Shown here: positions 17,876 through 29,429 of the stretch, piece after piece
Numbering within the stretch: position 1 is the first letter of the stretch
How the letters are laid out: the number at the start of each line of letters is the position of its first letter
Source of the DNA: Branchiostoma floridae
Lineage: Eukaryota > Chordata > Leptocardii > Amphioxiformes > Branchiostomatidae
NCBI RefSeq assembly: GCF_000003815.2
Contig: NC_049995.1
Location: forward strand, 8,657,604-8,721,603
Length of the DNA stretch: 64,000 nt
Direction of reading: 5' to 3'
Notes under the pieces: model-generated
Databases searched by the model: none
Told to the model about the DNA's origin: nothing
The model's input: only the letters and a program-made list of their open reading frames with translations
Translations under genes and position numbers: made by a program

Positions 17876-20800
17876 TTACTCATTTTCCTCTGTGCTCGAC
17901 TGTGATGACGGTGACCCAAATGCAAACATCTTGAACTTGTTCAGGTACGTGTCTTTGGTATTGACGAACCGTTTGGCCCAGTGCTGCTTAACAGAGTACG
18001 TCTTTGCGAATGCGAATGACTTGCTCTTCGCACTACTGGACGCGCTATCGTTCCAAGTCGTGTTGCCAGGGCAACTGAAAGTGTTTGCCACGTCAGAGTC
18101 ACACGCTGCGGTTTGCGGCGTTTGGTTCTCAGAGTGTCCAGATTTACCGCAAACACTGAAAGGTGTACTGTCGACGCTTTTGCTTCCGGTTGGTTGTTTT
18201 AAGGAGTTTGTCTTATTTGCATAAGATGCCGACGGTTGTGTGGATGCTTTCCTGGCCTCACAACTTTCATCTAGGGTAGGCTGTCTGGAGTTTGTCGAGG
18301 TGTCGGGGCTTACGACGTGTTTCACAAGCGACTTGAAGGAAGGCATAGCTCCTAGGATGGTCTGATTTGCATCAGGAGAGGACGCAGACGCAGAGAGAAC
18401 TGAGAATAGGCTGGTGACCTGGCGACCCTGGTGTCGGCTTGTAGGAGAGAGAACTGATTCAGGGCTTTGAGGTGGTTGTTTCACCACAGCTTTTTGTTTC
18501 TGAGGTTGGCTAAGACTTGTATGCGTATCTACAGGCGAGTTTTTCTTCGAAGACCTTCCTTTAGAAGAGGGATTTTGCAGTGCTGAAGACGGTGTCTTTT
18601 TTAGACTATTTTGTGATTTCGGTGATAACATAGCTGTTGTTTCCTTCCCATTTTTGTGCGGTATCCTTGGCACATTGGCTGTTGGAGACAAACTCTTACC
18701 ACCATTCTTCACCTTCTTTTCTTTCCTGGCAGTACAGACTCCATTCAATGTCTCGACTGTCTTGTTACTTTCTGCGGTATGCAATTTAGGTGAGATTTTA
18801 CTTTCTGGTTGGCTGTTTGGTGGTGAGGAGCCTTTGGGAGTTTTAGAAAGCTCTGCGTTCTTCTTCCGCCTGGTAGCCCCCCTCTTCCCCACATTCTTCT
18901 TTGCTGTTTTCCCCTTCTTTTGCACAGGCTTCTTCTTGATGTAATTCTCAACATTAACATCAGCCACTTTGGGAGAAACAGTCTTGCAAGGGCTTCCTAT
19001 AGGAGTGCTCCCTTCAGCAATGGAGTTTATGAGACTTTCCATTTGTTCATTGTCGATGAACGTGTCTTCATTGGTGACGAAATCCTCTTCAAACATCATT
19101 TCCTTGTCTGGAGCGGGTTTTGTTTCGGGCGACGCTGTCTTCTTTGGTGTAACTCGCCTGAAACGAGAGGACTGGCGGCGAACTTTTCTCTTTGGTTCAT
19201 CAATTACAGCCTCTGTATCTCTGTCATCCATGAACGTTTCTTTTTTGGTGACAAAGTCTTCAGGAGATGGAGGTTCGTTTGGTGCAACAACAGCCCCTGT
19301 TGTCTTAGATGCTTCTACTTTGTTGGGTGTTTCAAATTCTTGAGCCTGGTCTTCTGAAGATGTCGTCTTTTGTGATGTTCTTTGGTTGAAGTATGCCGAC
19401 AACTGTCTACTTTTCCTTTTAGGTTGCTTCCTAGAGGCTTTGTCGTCCAACAATATGTCGTCAACAACGTCTGTAGGTACAGGTATTACTGCACTGCCCT
19501 TTGTGGAAACAGGCATGGGAGATGTTTCAGTTTTGTCTTCTAATAGTAAATCACATTCAGGTACCTCTTCAGCATTTTGACTTGAAGGAATGAGCGTTGT
19601 TCTCTTGCGTTTCTGTCGTCTTACTGACTGTGTCCCTGTTTGCAAATCACTGTGAACCTCTTGCAAATGTGATCCGTCAACTTCATCATCTTTTCTCAAG
19701 CCTTGTGGAATGTCTTTGGAACTTGATGCTGTCACAATTTTGTCTTCAGCTTTCTTTTCAGATTTTCTGCGTGCTCTTTTGGTAGAAACTTGCGGTTGAG
19801 AGTCAGTTGACGATTCATCGGACATCTCAACGCTGGTCAGACTTTTCACTTCATTATTGGAACACGCAGACGTTTTGGCTTTCTTAGCTGACAGACTAGC
19901 TGCCTCAGAGTCAGACTGCACTCCTTCAAGCTCCCTTTCTTTCTGGCTGACATTAAAGTTGAAAACAACAACATCATCATCCTCTTGACTGTCCTGAACA
20001 TTTTCTAAACCTTCTTCACTGGTTTGCTGAGACAGAGATTGTGTTTCTTCTATTTGTTTCTTGTCTTCATCTTTCGTTGGAAACTTTTCTGAGAGCAGTG
20101 CTTTTTCCGGTGGAGACTCTCCAGCCCACTTGAACTGCTTCAGAAGAACAGACTTTCTCCGCTTTCTCTTCCGTCGACTTGCGCAAGGAAGGTCGCCATC
20201 TTCAAGGCCTCCGAAACCATCCACAGACTGAGAGGACCCTGACTCTTGTGAAGAAATGCATGAGGGATTTAACTCATTGTTTGACTGATGTTCACTAGTC
20301 TTGTTCTCAGTATCATTCTCAGCCGAGATGCCAGTAGGCACTTCTTTCAGTACGGAAGACGTTTCTCTGACATCTCCATAACTTTCTACCTCCTTTTCTA
20401 CAGCAGGGACTTTCTCTGATAGTTGTACCTCTTCAATTTCTGAAGACATCTTTAGTAAGACAGACCGTCGTCTTGACCTCCTAGTTGTGGCCGTGCTAGA
20501 AACAGTGCTGGCCTGACTTTCTCCGGACTCACTTGGGGCAGGGTCAGCATTCTCCCAAGTGGTACTGTCAGGAACGATAGACTGTCTCCTATTTCTTGTC
20601 TTCTTCACCGATGTGTTTTCTGGCAGCGGTACGTCACACGAAAACTCCGACCCAGACCAATGAGCTGGCTCTATACTTTCTTCTGAGGAGCTTCCCTCTC
20701 GTTGTATCGCCAACGAACGCCTTCTTGGCCGTCTCTTTGTCACCGATGCTGTAGCAGACGCTTCCCCTAGTTCAGTAATCTCCAAACCCTGTTCTTTCAT

Positions 20801-23800
20801 TGGTTGAGAGCAGTCCTCAGAACTACTTTGCTGAACTAACACCGACTTTCGTCTTGACCGTCTCTTTGCCACTGATTCCGTTGCAGACGCTTCTTCCGAT
20901 TGGTCAGTATCAACACCCTGTTCTTTCATTGGCTGGGAACAGACTGACTTTCTTCTAGATCTCCTTCTCACCGCAACATTTGTAACAGACGATTCCGTAG
21001 AGTAACCATCTTCCTGTTCCTCAGTCATGAAGTTTTGTTGACAAACGTCTTCTCCTGTATCTTGCTTTGTTGTCAACACTGTTGACCTCCTCCTTCCTTT
21101 TTTCTTAAGTCTCTCTGACACAGAACTAGAGGAACACTCCTCTTCTGTGGAATGCTGGTCTTCTGTTGCTGAAGAAGCATCTTCAAGCGTTGGTGGTACA
21201 ACTGACTTTCTTCTTGGAGTTTTCTTGGCCTTTACAGTTTCTTGAGAAGTGCTTTTTGCTTTGTCACTGTTGGAGACTTCAGTATTATCGTCCTCTGCTG
21301 AAGAGCTTTGTTGGGTTAGAAGTAAGGACCTCCTACGAGATCTTAGTTTTGCTGTTTTACTTTCCTTTTCTGTAAGGCCAACAACTTCTGTATTTTCTGT
21401 TGTGTCCACATTTTGATCTTCATCCTCTCCTTTTGATCCTATGCCTTCAGTCTGACCTTTGGTCTTTGCCTTCTGACCCCTGCCCTTTCCATCAACACTA
21501 TGTAAGTCTTCCTGTGGTCCACATTGCATTGTTTGGTCTGACTGTTCTGGTAAGTACTTTTCACCTATTACAGCATCGATCACCAAATCAATGCTGTCCA
21601 AGTCAGACGACTGTGCATCACTTGCGCGTGTGAGGTCACCAGGTTTGTTCATCCTTATTGACTTTCTTCTGGCTTTCTTTTTACGGCATTGTGCTACTTT
21701 GCTGTCTTGCTCACAAGTGGTTGTACTTTCCGATGATGACAAAGACATGTTCTCTGACAATTGTGATGCTTCTCCTTCTTCCTTTGTCTCCGAAGCAGAA
21801 CTGGACATTTCTGTGTATAAAGATGCAATACTGTCCTGCTTTGCTATCGTTGACCTTCTTCTAGGCTTCTTGGGCTTGGAGTTCCTTGGAATGTGGTCAT
21901 CCGATTCACTGTTTAACTGACTTTCACTTTCTTCATCTAAAACTTCAGTTTTCACTTTCACAGAGCTTCTTCTTCTTTTCCTTCCAGATCTTCCAGTCAC
22001 AGTAGTGGAATCAGGCTCTGCTGGTGGTTCTGTTCCTTCTTCTAGCAAGCCACCCTGACTGTTGACATCTTTGTCTTGATTCTCGACCAACTCTTGTTTG
22101 ATGTCCTCTTCATCCAAAGGCCCCACACCCGACAAGTCCAGCACCTGATGACTCTCCTCATCGATGAAATCTAGTGGTTCCTCTTTAACGGTGACCAGAT
22201 CGCTCGAGGCCTCTTCCGACGCGAACTTGAACAACATCTGGTCTCCCGGGAGACAGAACTTTGCTGGACTGATCCCAATCATCTGTCGATCAAGATTGAT
22301 AAGCTTCTCATCTACCGTCACTCCCTCCAAGCTCTTCCTCCGGAACCGTTTCACATTTTTGCTCGCCTTTTTCTTATTCATCTTTTTCGGGTAGTAGAAG
22401 TTGCGGAATGACACCCTTCTTTTCATTGGTCGTCCAACCAGTTGCTCTTCTCCGGTTTTCTTCCTTATGATTGGATCTTCGTAGATGGTCTCGATGGTCT
22501 TCTGTTCTGGTGGTTTGTAGTTCTTATTTCTATAGATAACCTCGATGTCTTCTTCCTGTTTCCGTCCCCTTCCTTTTCTCAGCTTGACGGCCGAGCTTGC
22601 CTGCGGTGTAGGTTTCGCGGCGGGTCTTCGGAAACGTCGAGGCCGCCTCGTTTCAGCCTCATCTTCCGACTCCTGCACCTCCTTTATAACAACAACGTCT
22701 TCGTCACCATGAGTTGTGTCGGAGAAGTTTGCCTTCCTTGGAGACACACTTGCTTCTTCTAACTCATTTTCAGCAAAATTTTTGAAGACAATTTCAGGGA
22801 TATCACCCATTGGCTCCTCTTGTATTATGTTGTTAGCTTCCTCAGCAACATCAGCATCATTTGTTACCATGGCAACATCAGGTGCAAGAACTTCCTTTAC
22901 CAAGGTCTCAGTCCTGTCTGAGCTATAGACGTCTTGAACCACTGTCTTCTCAGAGTTGCCATCTTCCTTTTCTGGGCCTGTTTCTTCGGTAACCAGCTCT
23001 AAGCTCTCCTGTTGTCTTGGAGACCTCTTCTTCCGTTTAGAATTTCTGGAGGATTTTCTGTTACCTCCTTTGGTCGTCTCATCTTGGTTCTGTTCGACAG
23101 CTTGGTTTACCTTGTCTACCTGTGTTGCTGCTATGATGGCATCCTCTACCAAGGCCTGTGCCACACGGCTTGACAAGCGTCTCCCTGGCAGGGGAGTGTC
23201 TTCGTGTCCACGCCTGGAGACAGTTACGCATCTCAGGGATTCATCAGGTTCTGTATCTTCATGAGGATCATCTTCATCCTCCTCTAAGATGGGAGAGTTT
23301 GTTCTTGAAGCGTCTTCATCAGTTGTGTCAGACATGTCTGCACTAAGACTGTGAACTTCTATTGTTGAATGTTCAATAGTATCAGGAGATGGACTTGGTT
23401 TTGATTGACTGGTTTGGTTTGTGACAGGTGGAGCCTCTGATTCAAAGTTGCTTTGCTGGTCTGTGATTGGCTGATACTCAGTGGTGGTCTTCTCTTCTGT
23501 GATTGGTGGAATCTCTGATGCAGTGGCACTGTTGTGGTATGCATCAGATAATGTGTTACAGGGCTCTTCTCTTATTGGTGGAGACTCAGTTCCCTTGTTG
23601 CAAGGCTCTTCCCTGATTGGTGGAGACTCTGACCCAGAAATTTCATGCCTTGTGATTGGAGGAGACCATTTGGTTGTGAGACACTCTGTGATTGGTGAAG
23701 GGCTGCAGGGCTCTTCTCTGATTGGTGGAGACTCAGACCCAGTACTTTGAGGCTTTGTGGTTGGTGGGGAGAGAGACCAACTCGAGTGTGGGAGCTCTCC

Positions 23801-26800
23801 TATTGCTGCGTCTTCCAGAAATTCATCTTCCTCAGGACACAGCACGACTTCATCGTAGAAGACAATGTTGGAATGACCATTCAGCCCTGAAAAAAAGTTA
23901 GAAGACTTAGTATTGCACATTCCCCATTGCCATGATTCGAAGTTTATTACAATCAGAATTAACATTATGTCAATGAAGATTTGGTATCAAGGTACGCATA
24001 TGCACATACAAATAAACAATTGTATAAGGTTACATGACTTCAAGCCATGAAATATATTTTCAAGTATGTTGATTGCACATGTGATTTTCAATTTCAAACT
24101 TATCAGACTCAAACACCGAATAGCCATTATGACTCTTTGTTCTTCAAGCTGCTACAGTGATTTGTATCAGTGCAGAAAAGCTTTGTTCACTCCAGATGTT
24201 TCAGTTTTTAACTATGACTATGAGGAGAGAACATCATGTAAGAATTAAAAACATGACGCAGTTAGAATATTTTAGATATTTTATTGAGCAAACATAATTT
24301 TCAAAATTCAATGCATTAGAACACATTTCTTTGAGAATGTGCACTATTTTGCTGTTTTGCAACAAAATGTGTCTAAATACATGTATACAATTATTAGTTA
24401 TCCTTCTTTCAAACTTTTTCTATGTTGTTCCTTACTGTTATCATTAGTTAATCAATTACTAAAGATTATTTTTTCCTACAGCTCACAGAGTGACAGACAA
24501 CACATATTTCAACAAAAACTGAAACAACAAACTTGAACAGACACAGACTGTACAGTGTACACCATCAATTTTGCTTTGAATTTTTGTAATGTATATTTGT
24601 ATAAGGGTACATATCAGAATAATACTTTCTGTATCTTTGTTATATTTTCTTCAACCCTTACCTCAACTTTCATAACCTCAATAAAAAGTCACAGAGAACA
24701 GTTTTAGTTTTTCATGAATAAATAAGGCTTAAATGTCCAAAAATAAACTTTTTCCACTTCATAGATAGCTATACAAATGCACTTCATAAAAACAAACCAT
24801 TTTGAAATTGCACCATACAGAGTTCAAGGGGGTCAAAAAGGACTTGGTAAGATTTACCATCTGCGTCTTCTGAGGGTTCTTCAGAAGCTGTTGGAAGATC
24901 TTCCTCGGGAGGGTGGACGTCTTGAGACTCCTCGGGACTGCTGGGGAGATGTTCTCGCTGTCTTTGTAGTCTTGCGGAGACTCTTAAAGGAATAACAGGG
25001 AGATACCAATGTCAATAAAACACACCTATATGGCTATAAGAATGAACTTATAACTAGGAAAGAAACATTTGTAAGCAAAGAAATACGTTCATGAAACAAA
25101 CTACAGCATACATATCTTGACCAGCACCTCAAGCTCTATCCTGCCACTTACTGCATTTTGTAATATAACACCACAGCGTGTCTGCTACATCTGGATCTAG
25201 TTACCATGGTGACAGGCTGACTGCCATGTCATGTGTTGACTTATTTGTTTGAAGAAGAACAAAAGGAAAAAGAAAGGAAAAATCTGTGAAGGAAGTAAAA
25301 TTTCTAAAGCAAAAAAAAAAGAAAGAAAAGGATCTCTATAGTATTCCTCAATTCAAGCTGGTCCTAAAATTAATTCAATCACATGTTCCATAATCACACT
25401 GTACCAAACAAACAAAAATCATTACAAAGCAGTGCATCACTTTCCCAGTGGCTTTATATTTGTACTCTCCTACGCAAAGCACCATACAATAGAATGGCCC
25501 ATACAATATAAATGAACTGGGAGCCTCTAGTCTACTAAACCAGGCTACTAAAACACTCTGGTTGGTGTAGCCTTTAACCAGCTGCCAGCCAATCAGAGAT
25601 CCGCGTAAAAGTTATAAATCTTTAGTTTAGGTAAAGCCAGTTTTCTGATTGGTTTGAGGACATGCCCACAAAAATGGAAATCTTAGCCCAGGTTTCAGCA
25701 GAGCTTTCCAAAGGTACATCGATGAAGTTCAGACATCCAAGTAATTAGATACGCCAAATAGCAATTACTCAAGCAACTGGATATGATTTTGGAAACAAGA
25801 CGTTTCAGGTAGAATCCACTACAGTAGAAGCCAGATAATTGCACAGCGGATTAATGCACACTTCTGTTAACTGCACGAAACCCCGAAATCCCAAACCGGT
25901 GTGGTCCAGCTAGATAACTTTGCATTATTGCACCAGCCGGATAATTGCACGAAATTCACTGGCCAATAGGCCGTGCAATTAAGCGGCTTCTACTGTATCT
26001 TCTGTCTGTGGCACAAGTATATTTCATAGGCTACAGACAAGGCTTTAGGACAATGCTACATTTGTAGGAGTAGATTTCCCCACACTGACCTGTACCCTGT
26101 CTTGCCCTCCACCTTTAACCGTTTGTTGCGAACAGGACTTGGGGAGAAGTGAAGACTCCTCTGTCTCCTCCTGGTCTCCTTCAGAAGCTCCTTAGCTGTG
26201 GTCCTTGTACTACTACAGGGTCAGAGACATTTAAGACATTACAAGACGTTTTGTCATACTGTAAATCCATCCATTTTTGCAATGACTTAACTTTGCAATA
26301 GTAAGGGAATAGAGATTTCTTGGTGTTTTAAATTTGCTGCTGAAATAATTCTGTCGAGAAACGGCGACAAAAGGCCACCGTTAGAACAATTAAAAGCATA
26401 ACAAACATTTCAAGATTTACAGTATTTATTGAGTCTTTCAGAGCAGCTACAGTACTAGTGATAGCCTGGGTGCCATCCAGATCGTAGTTTGCTCCGATGT
26501 TTATTATACACTATATACAGTCACTTCTTGCTCCAACTTTTATCATACACTACATACAGTGCCTTCTCTGCTTTCTGACTGGGAACCTTGACATCTCTAA
26601 TGTCTGGAATCGTCCAAGTTTTGGATGAGGGCGCTGATTGGTCCCTCTAGATGAGCGAATTAAGAAATAGATTCAAGTACTCCTTCAGACAGGCGTTCCA
26701 ATACAAGGAAAGCCCTCCATTCTGCTTGTGGGAGGCCTGTTGTCTTCGAACAAGCGCTATAGAACCCATTCCTTAATTCGCTCATAAACTGACGTTACCA

Positions 26801-29429
26801 CAAAAGGTTTGAATGCGAAGTTTTCCAGACGGGTAGCAGAAGTGAACACAGAACCGAACTACTACCCGGATGGTACCCAGGCTATACACTAACTTAACTG
26901 TCTAACAATACGCAAATAGTTTCCCATTTGTTACCTTATGAAGGTGATTTCATCACTGCTCTCTATGATACAGCCGTTTTTGAAGTGCTGCTTGGCATTC
27001 CTCAGACTGTACCGAGCTCTTCTGGAGGGGACAGGGGCTACAGATGTCTGTCTTCTCCTGGAGCTGGAAGACTGGAAATAAAAAATAGAACCATTCAGAC
27101 TCTAAACACTGGTTGTGTCATACTTCTTAGGAGGGACATTCATCGTTTCCATAATATTTCTTTGAAATTATACTTACATGTCAAAATTATTTTTGATGTG
27201 TGCAAATTTTAAAATTAATTTGTGCCAATAAAAATGTGGTTGCATTTCCAAGTGTTCAACTGGATATTTTGACTGAATTTGAGCACTGCTTTACATACAT
27301 GAATACCGCCAGCTTCAACCCTGACTTACCAAAGAATGATACAGGGAACTTTCTGCTAAGGTTTCCCCATGAATCTCTGCCATTGCCTCCACTCTTATCC
27401 CAAAGAAACCTGAAACATAGAAGATGATTCTTTAAATCCCAACATTTTGGGTGATATAATCTACTTCAAATATCCATTCTTAACTTAACACACATTTGGT
27501 TTACAAATTTGAACTGTGAAATTCATATTATTATCATGTAACATTATTTTAAAGCTCTGTATGCCAGAAAAGTACTAATAGCCCATATGCATATGCCTAA
27601 TTTCGTAATTAATGTCTAACACAAGTTTCAGATCATTTGGCTTTTGCCATTGGCATTAGGGCACTGGAGCCCCTGTGTGTGTAGTACACCAAACAGCATG
27701 CACAGTTACTCAAGCAAATGGATATGATTTTTAAAATGGTCAGGATGTTTCAGATAGCATCTGCCATCTTTCTTTAGTGGTACTGAGCAAGATCTGTTGA
27801 GCATTTTTTTCTAATACGTTTGGATGAAAATTGAGACTATATAAATGCCTACTGTCAGCAGAAGTAGAAAGTGGTGCTGGAAAGACATCTTCTTCTTCTT
27901 CCTCCTCCTCCTTCTGTCCCAAAAGCTCCTCTATTTCATCATCTTCATCTTCTTCTACATACCAGGATGCCATCCTCTGGGCTCTAACAGTAACACATGT
28001 ACATGAATTATCCTCACTCAACTCTGGCCCCAAAAGACCACTCTGGGGACTAAGAAAATCTGGTCCCTGTTGACAGGTGGTCACTGTAGACAGGGTTCTT
28101 AATGATTGTGTCAATAGGAAAATTGATTCTTATGCCGAGGTGGTCACTTGTACAGGTTTGACTCAAATTGACTGTTATTGCGTAAAGGTTATCTATCAAT
28201 CAATCAAGCAATCAACATATAAGCTTTCATTGTTCTTTTCTACAGATCATAACAATTCTAAAGTAATCACACATGTTATAACAACAGATACAATGCCTAA
28301 ATGCCTTCCTTCACAATTTCTAACAGAAATGACAGACTGAAATGCAGCACTATACCGTCAACTCTATTATGACAAAGGTATAATACAAAACCACAAAGAG
28401 GACAAACATTTAGATTAAAACAAGCATTGTGACAACAGCATTCATCTTATTATCCTAACATCATTTTTGACACTGGGTACACCTAGCCTATCTAAATATT
28501 TAGGATGCTTCTAGTAGTTCTACAAGTTCTAGCGGCCCTTCCACAAGTTGGACCTAATCAGCATCTGCGAGTGACTGTATAACACAGACTAGGGGTACGT
28601 ACCTGGTTTGCCTTGTACCGCGTGGAGGCGTACAACAATCGTGCAGTACGACAACCGGACTCATCTGCGGCGACCCCGGCGGATACGGGCTCCCGTGCAC
28701 CCGCGTAAACTGCGACTTTGACGGCGACTCAAACACAGCTGGCGAACTCGTCAATCTGATCCTTGTTGATGCTAAACTGTCCTTTTGTGGAGTAGAAGTC
28801 GATGTCTTGGTTTCCTCAAGTCCTTCCTTTGCCGAGCTGTCACCTGGACTGTCAGGGTTTAGACCGTCCGGGGATGGTGCGGCTTCAGGGCTCTTGTCTC
28901 CAGAAAGTTTATGCTTACTTAAAGGTGACATGACGGTTTCAGTTCCTGTCTTTTTTGTCAGAATCCTTGACAAGAGGTTATGTACCGGTGAGCCGCTTCT
29001 ATCCCTGGCTCTTTTTACTGATCTGAGTTCACCACTATGTTGTCTCTGTAGCATGCTGTTGTTTCCCGATTGTTTTTGTGTGCCAACTACAGGTGACGCT
29101 TTCCAACTGTTGTTCAAAGCAACAGGAGAGGCTGTACTTTGGCGGGAAACGTTCGGGGAAAAGCAATCCTCTAGAACGACTGTCGGCTGTAGCTTAGCCA
29201 TACATTCTGGCGTGATGGCGTCATCTGTGACGTGTACGGACATGTTCGAAGTCAGGACATCTTCTACGTCTGAGTTGGTGGGTGACTCATCAGGGTCATC
29301 CGCAGGTGGCTCAGAAGGTGAAGATTCGGAATCGGAGACGTCATCGCGATCGGTGTCTAGTTCCTCCTCCATACCTTGAGATATGGCCTGGCAGGCAGCT
29401 CCGAAGCTTTTCCGTCGTGGTCTAGGCAT
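17876..29429 (-). CDS. Large unrecognised protein (~2,506 aa) with ~16 RR-x-S/T basic motifs and an RVSF motif
   Basis: Seven coding exons join in phase with no stop: 28599-29429 (or donor at 28603), 27853-28066, 27330-27409, 26935-27071, 26090-26212, 24858-24982 and a 6-kb last exon 17876-23886. The start MPRPRRKSFG follows an acceptor-like CCACAG, so a 5' UTR exon probably lies upstream. The protein is Ser/Glu/Lys-rich and looks disordered. An N-terminal acidic part is followed by tandem SESPPIREEPC repeats (DNA ~23,560-23,760). One KRRVSF (22406-22417, residue ~993) matches the PP1-docking RVxF motif. About 16 units of type K/R-x-RR-K/R-S/T-V/I/L are spaced 30-60 residues apart between 19,140 and 21,990. 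Sumoylation-like VKEEP and VKTE sites occur. The C-terminus carries SVKQHWAKRFV. Composition and RVSF recall Repo-Man (CDCA2) and Ki-67, but no FHA or other named domain is visible, so I leave it unnamed. Confidence 0.75.
25715..26060. mobile_element. Dispersed TIR element (TACATCGATGAAG family) interrupted by a pogo-like MITE
   Basis: The left part 25715-25819 begins TACATCGATGAAGTTCAGAC and continues ATACGCCAAATAGCAATTAC, matching copies elsewhere in the window. It is broken after ATCCACTA by the MITE at 25822-25995. The next bases (TCTTCTGTCTGTGGCAC) resume the family sequence seen at about 55015 and 62080. The right terminus is not evident before the exon at 26090. Confidence 0.6.
25822..25995. 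mobile_element. pogo/Tigger-like MITE with TA target duplication
   Basis: Inverted ends CAGTAGAAGCC and GGCTTCTACTG are flanked by TA on both sides. The interior alternates GATAATTGCAC and TTAACTGCACG motifs typical of short Tigger-like derivatives. It is 174 bp with no coding frame. It lies in an intron of the large minus-strand gene, inside an older repeat. Confidence 0.7.
26256..26425. mobile_element. MITE-like element, ATACTGTAAAT family
   Basis: Ends ATACTGTAAAT and GATTTACAGTAT are inverted copies, about 170 bp apart, and the interior shares TTTGCAATG-type blocks with the copy at 11109-11321. Intronic, non-coding. Confidence 0.5.
26461..26885. mobile_element. Foldback element with ~36-bp inverted ends (TAGCCTGG family)
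   Basis: The left arm ATAGCCTGGGTGCCATCCAG is complementary, with a few mismatches, to the right arm CCGGATGGTACCCAGGCTAT. A second inner inverted pair (GAGCGAATTAAG against CTTAATTCGCTC) makes the whole 425 bp a nested foldback. Shorter hairpins with the same TAGCCTGG ends lie at 45586-45695 and 49442-49529, and a single end lies near 29940. Confidence 0.6.
27686..27785. repeat. Fragment of the TACATCGATGAAG-family repeat
   Basis: The segment ACTCAAGCAAATGGATATGA followed by TGTTTCAGATAGCATC and TTTCTTTAGTGG matches the interior of the copies at 25715 and 62004. Neither terminus is present. Confidence 0.5.

Noticed and set aside
28807-29379. 190-codon plus-strand frame
   Set aside because: Antisense shadow of the first coding exon of the large gene; serine-rich because of the complement of acidic codons.
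17876-29429. Naming the large gene MKI67, CDCA2 or RIF1
   Set aside because: Only a short RVSF motif and composition are shared. FHA, HEAT or the conserved Repo-Man sequence after RV(S/T)F are not seen.
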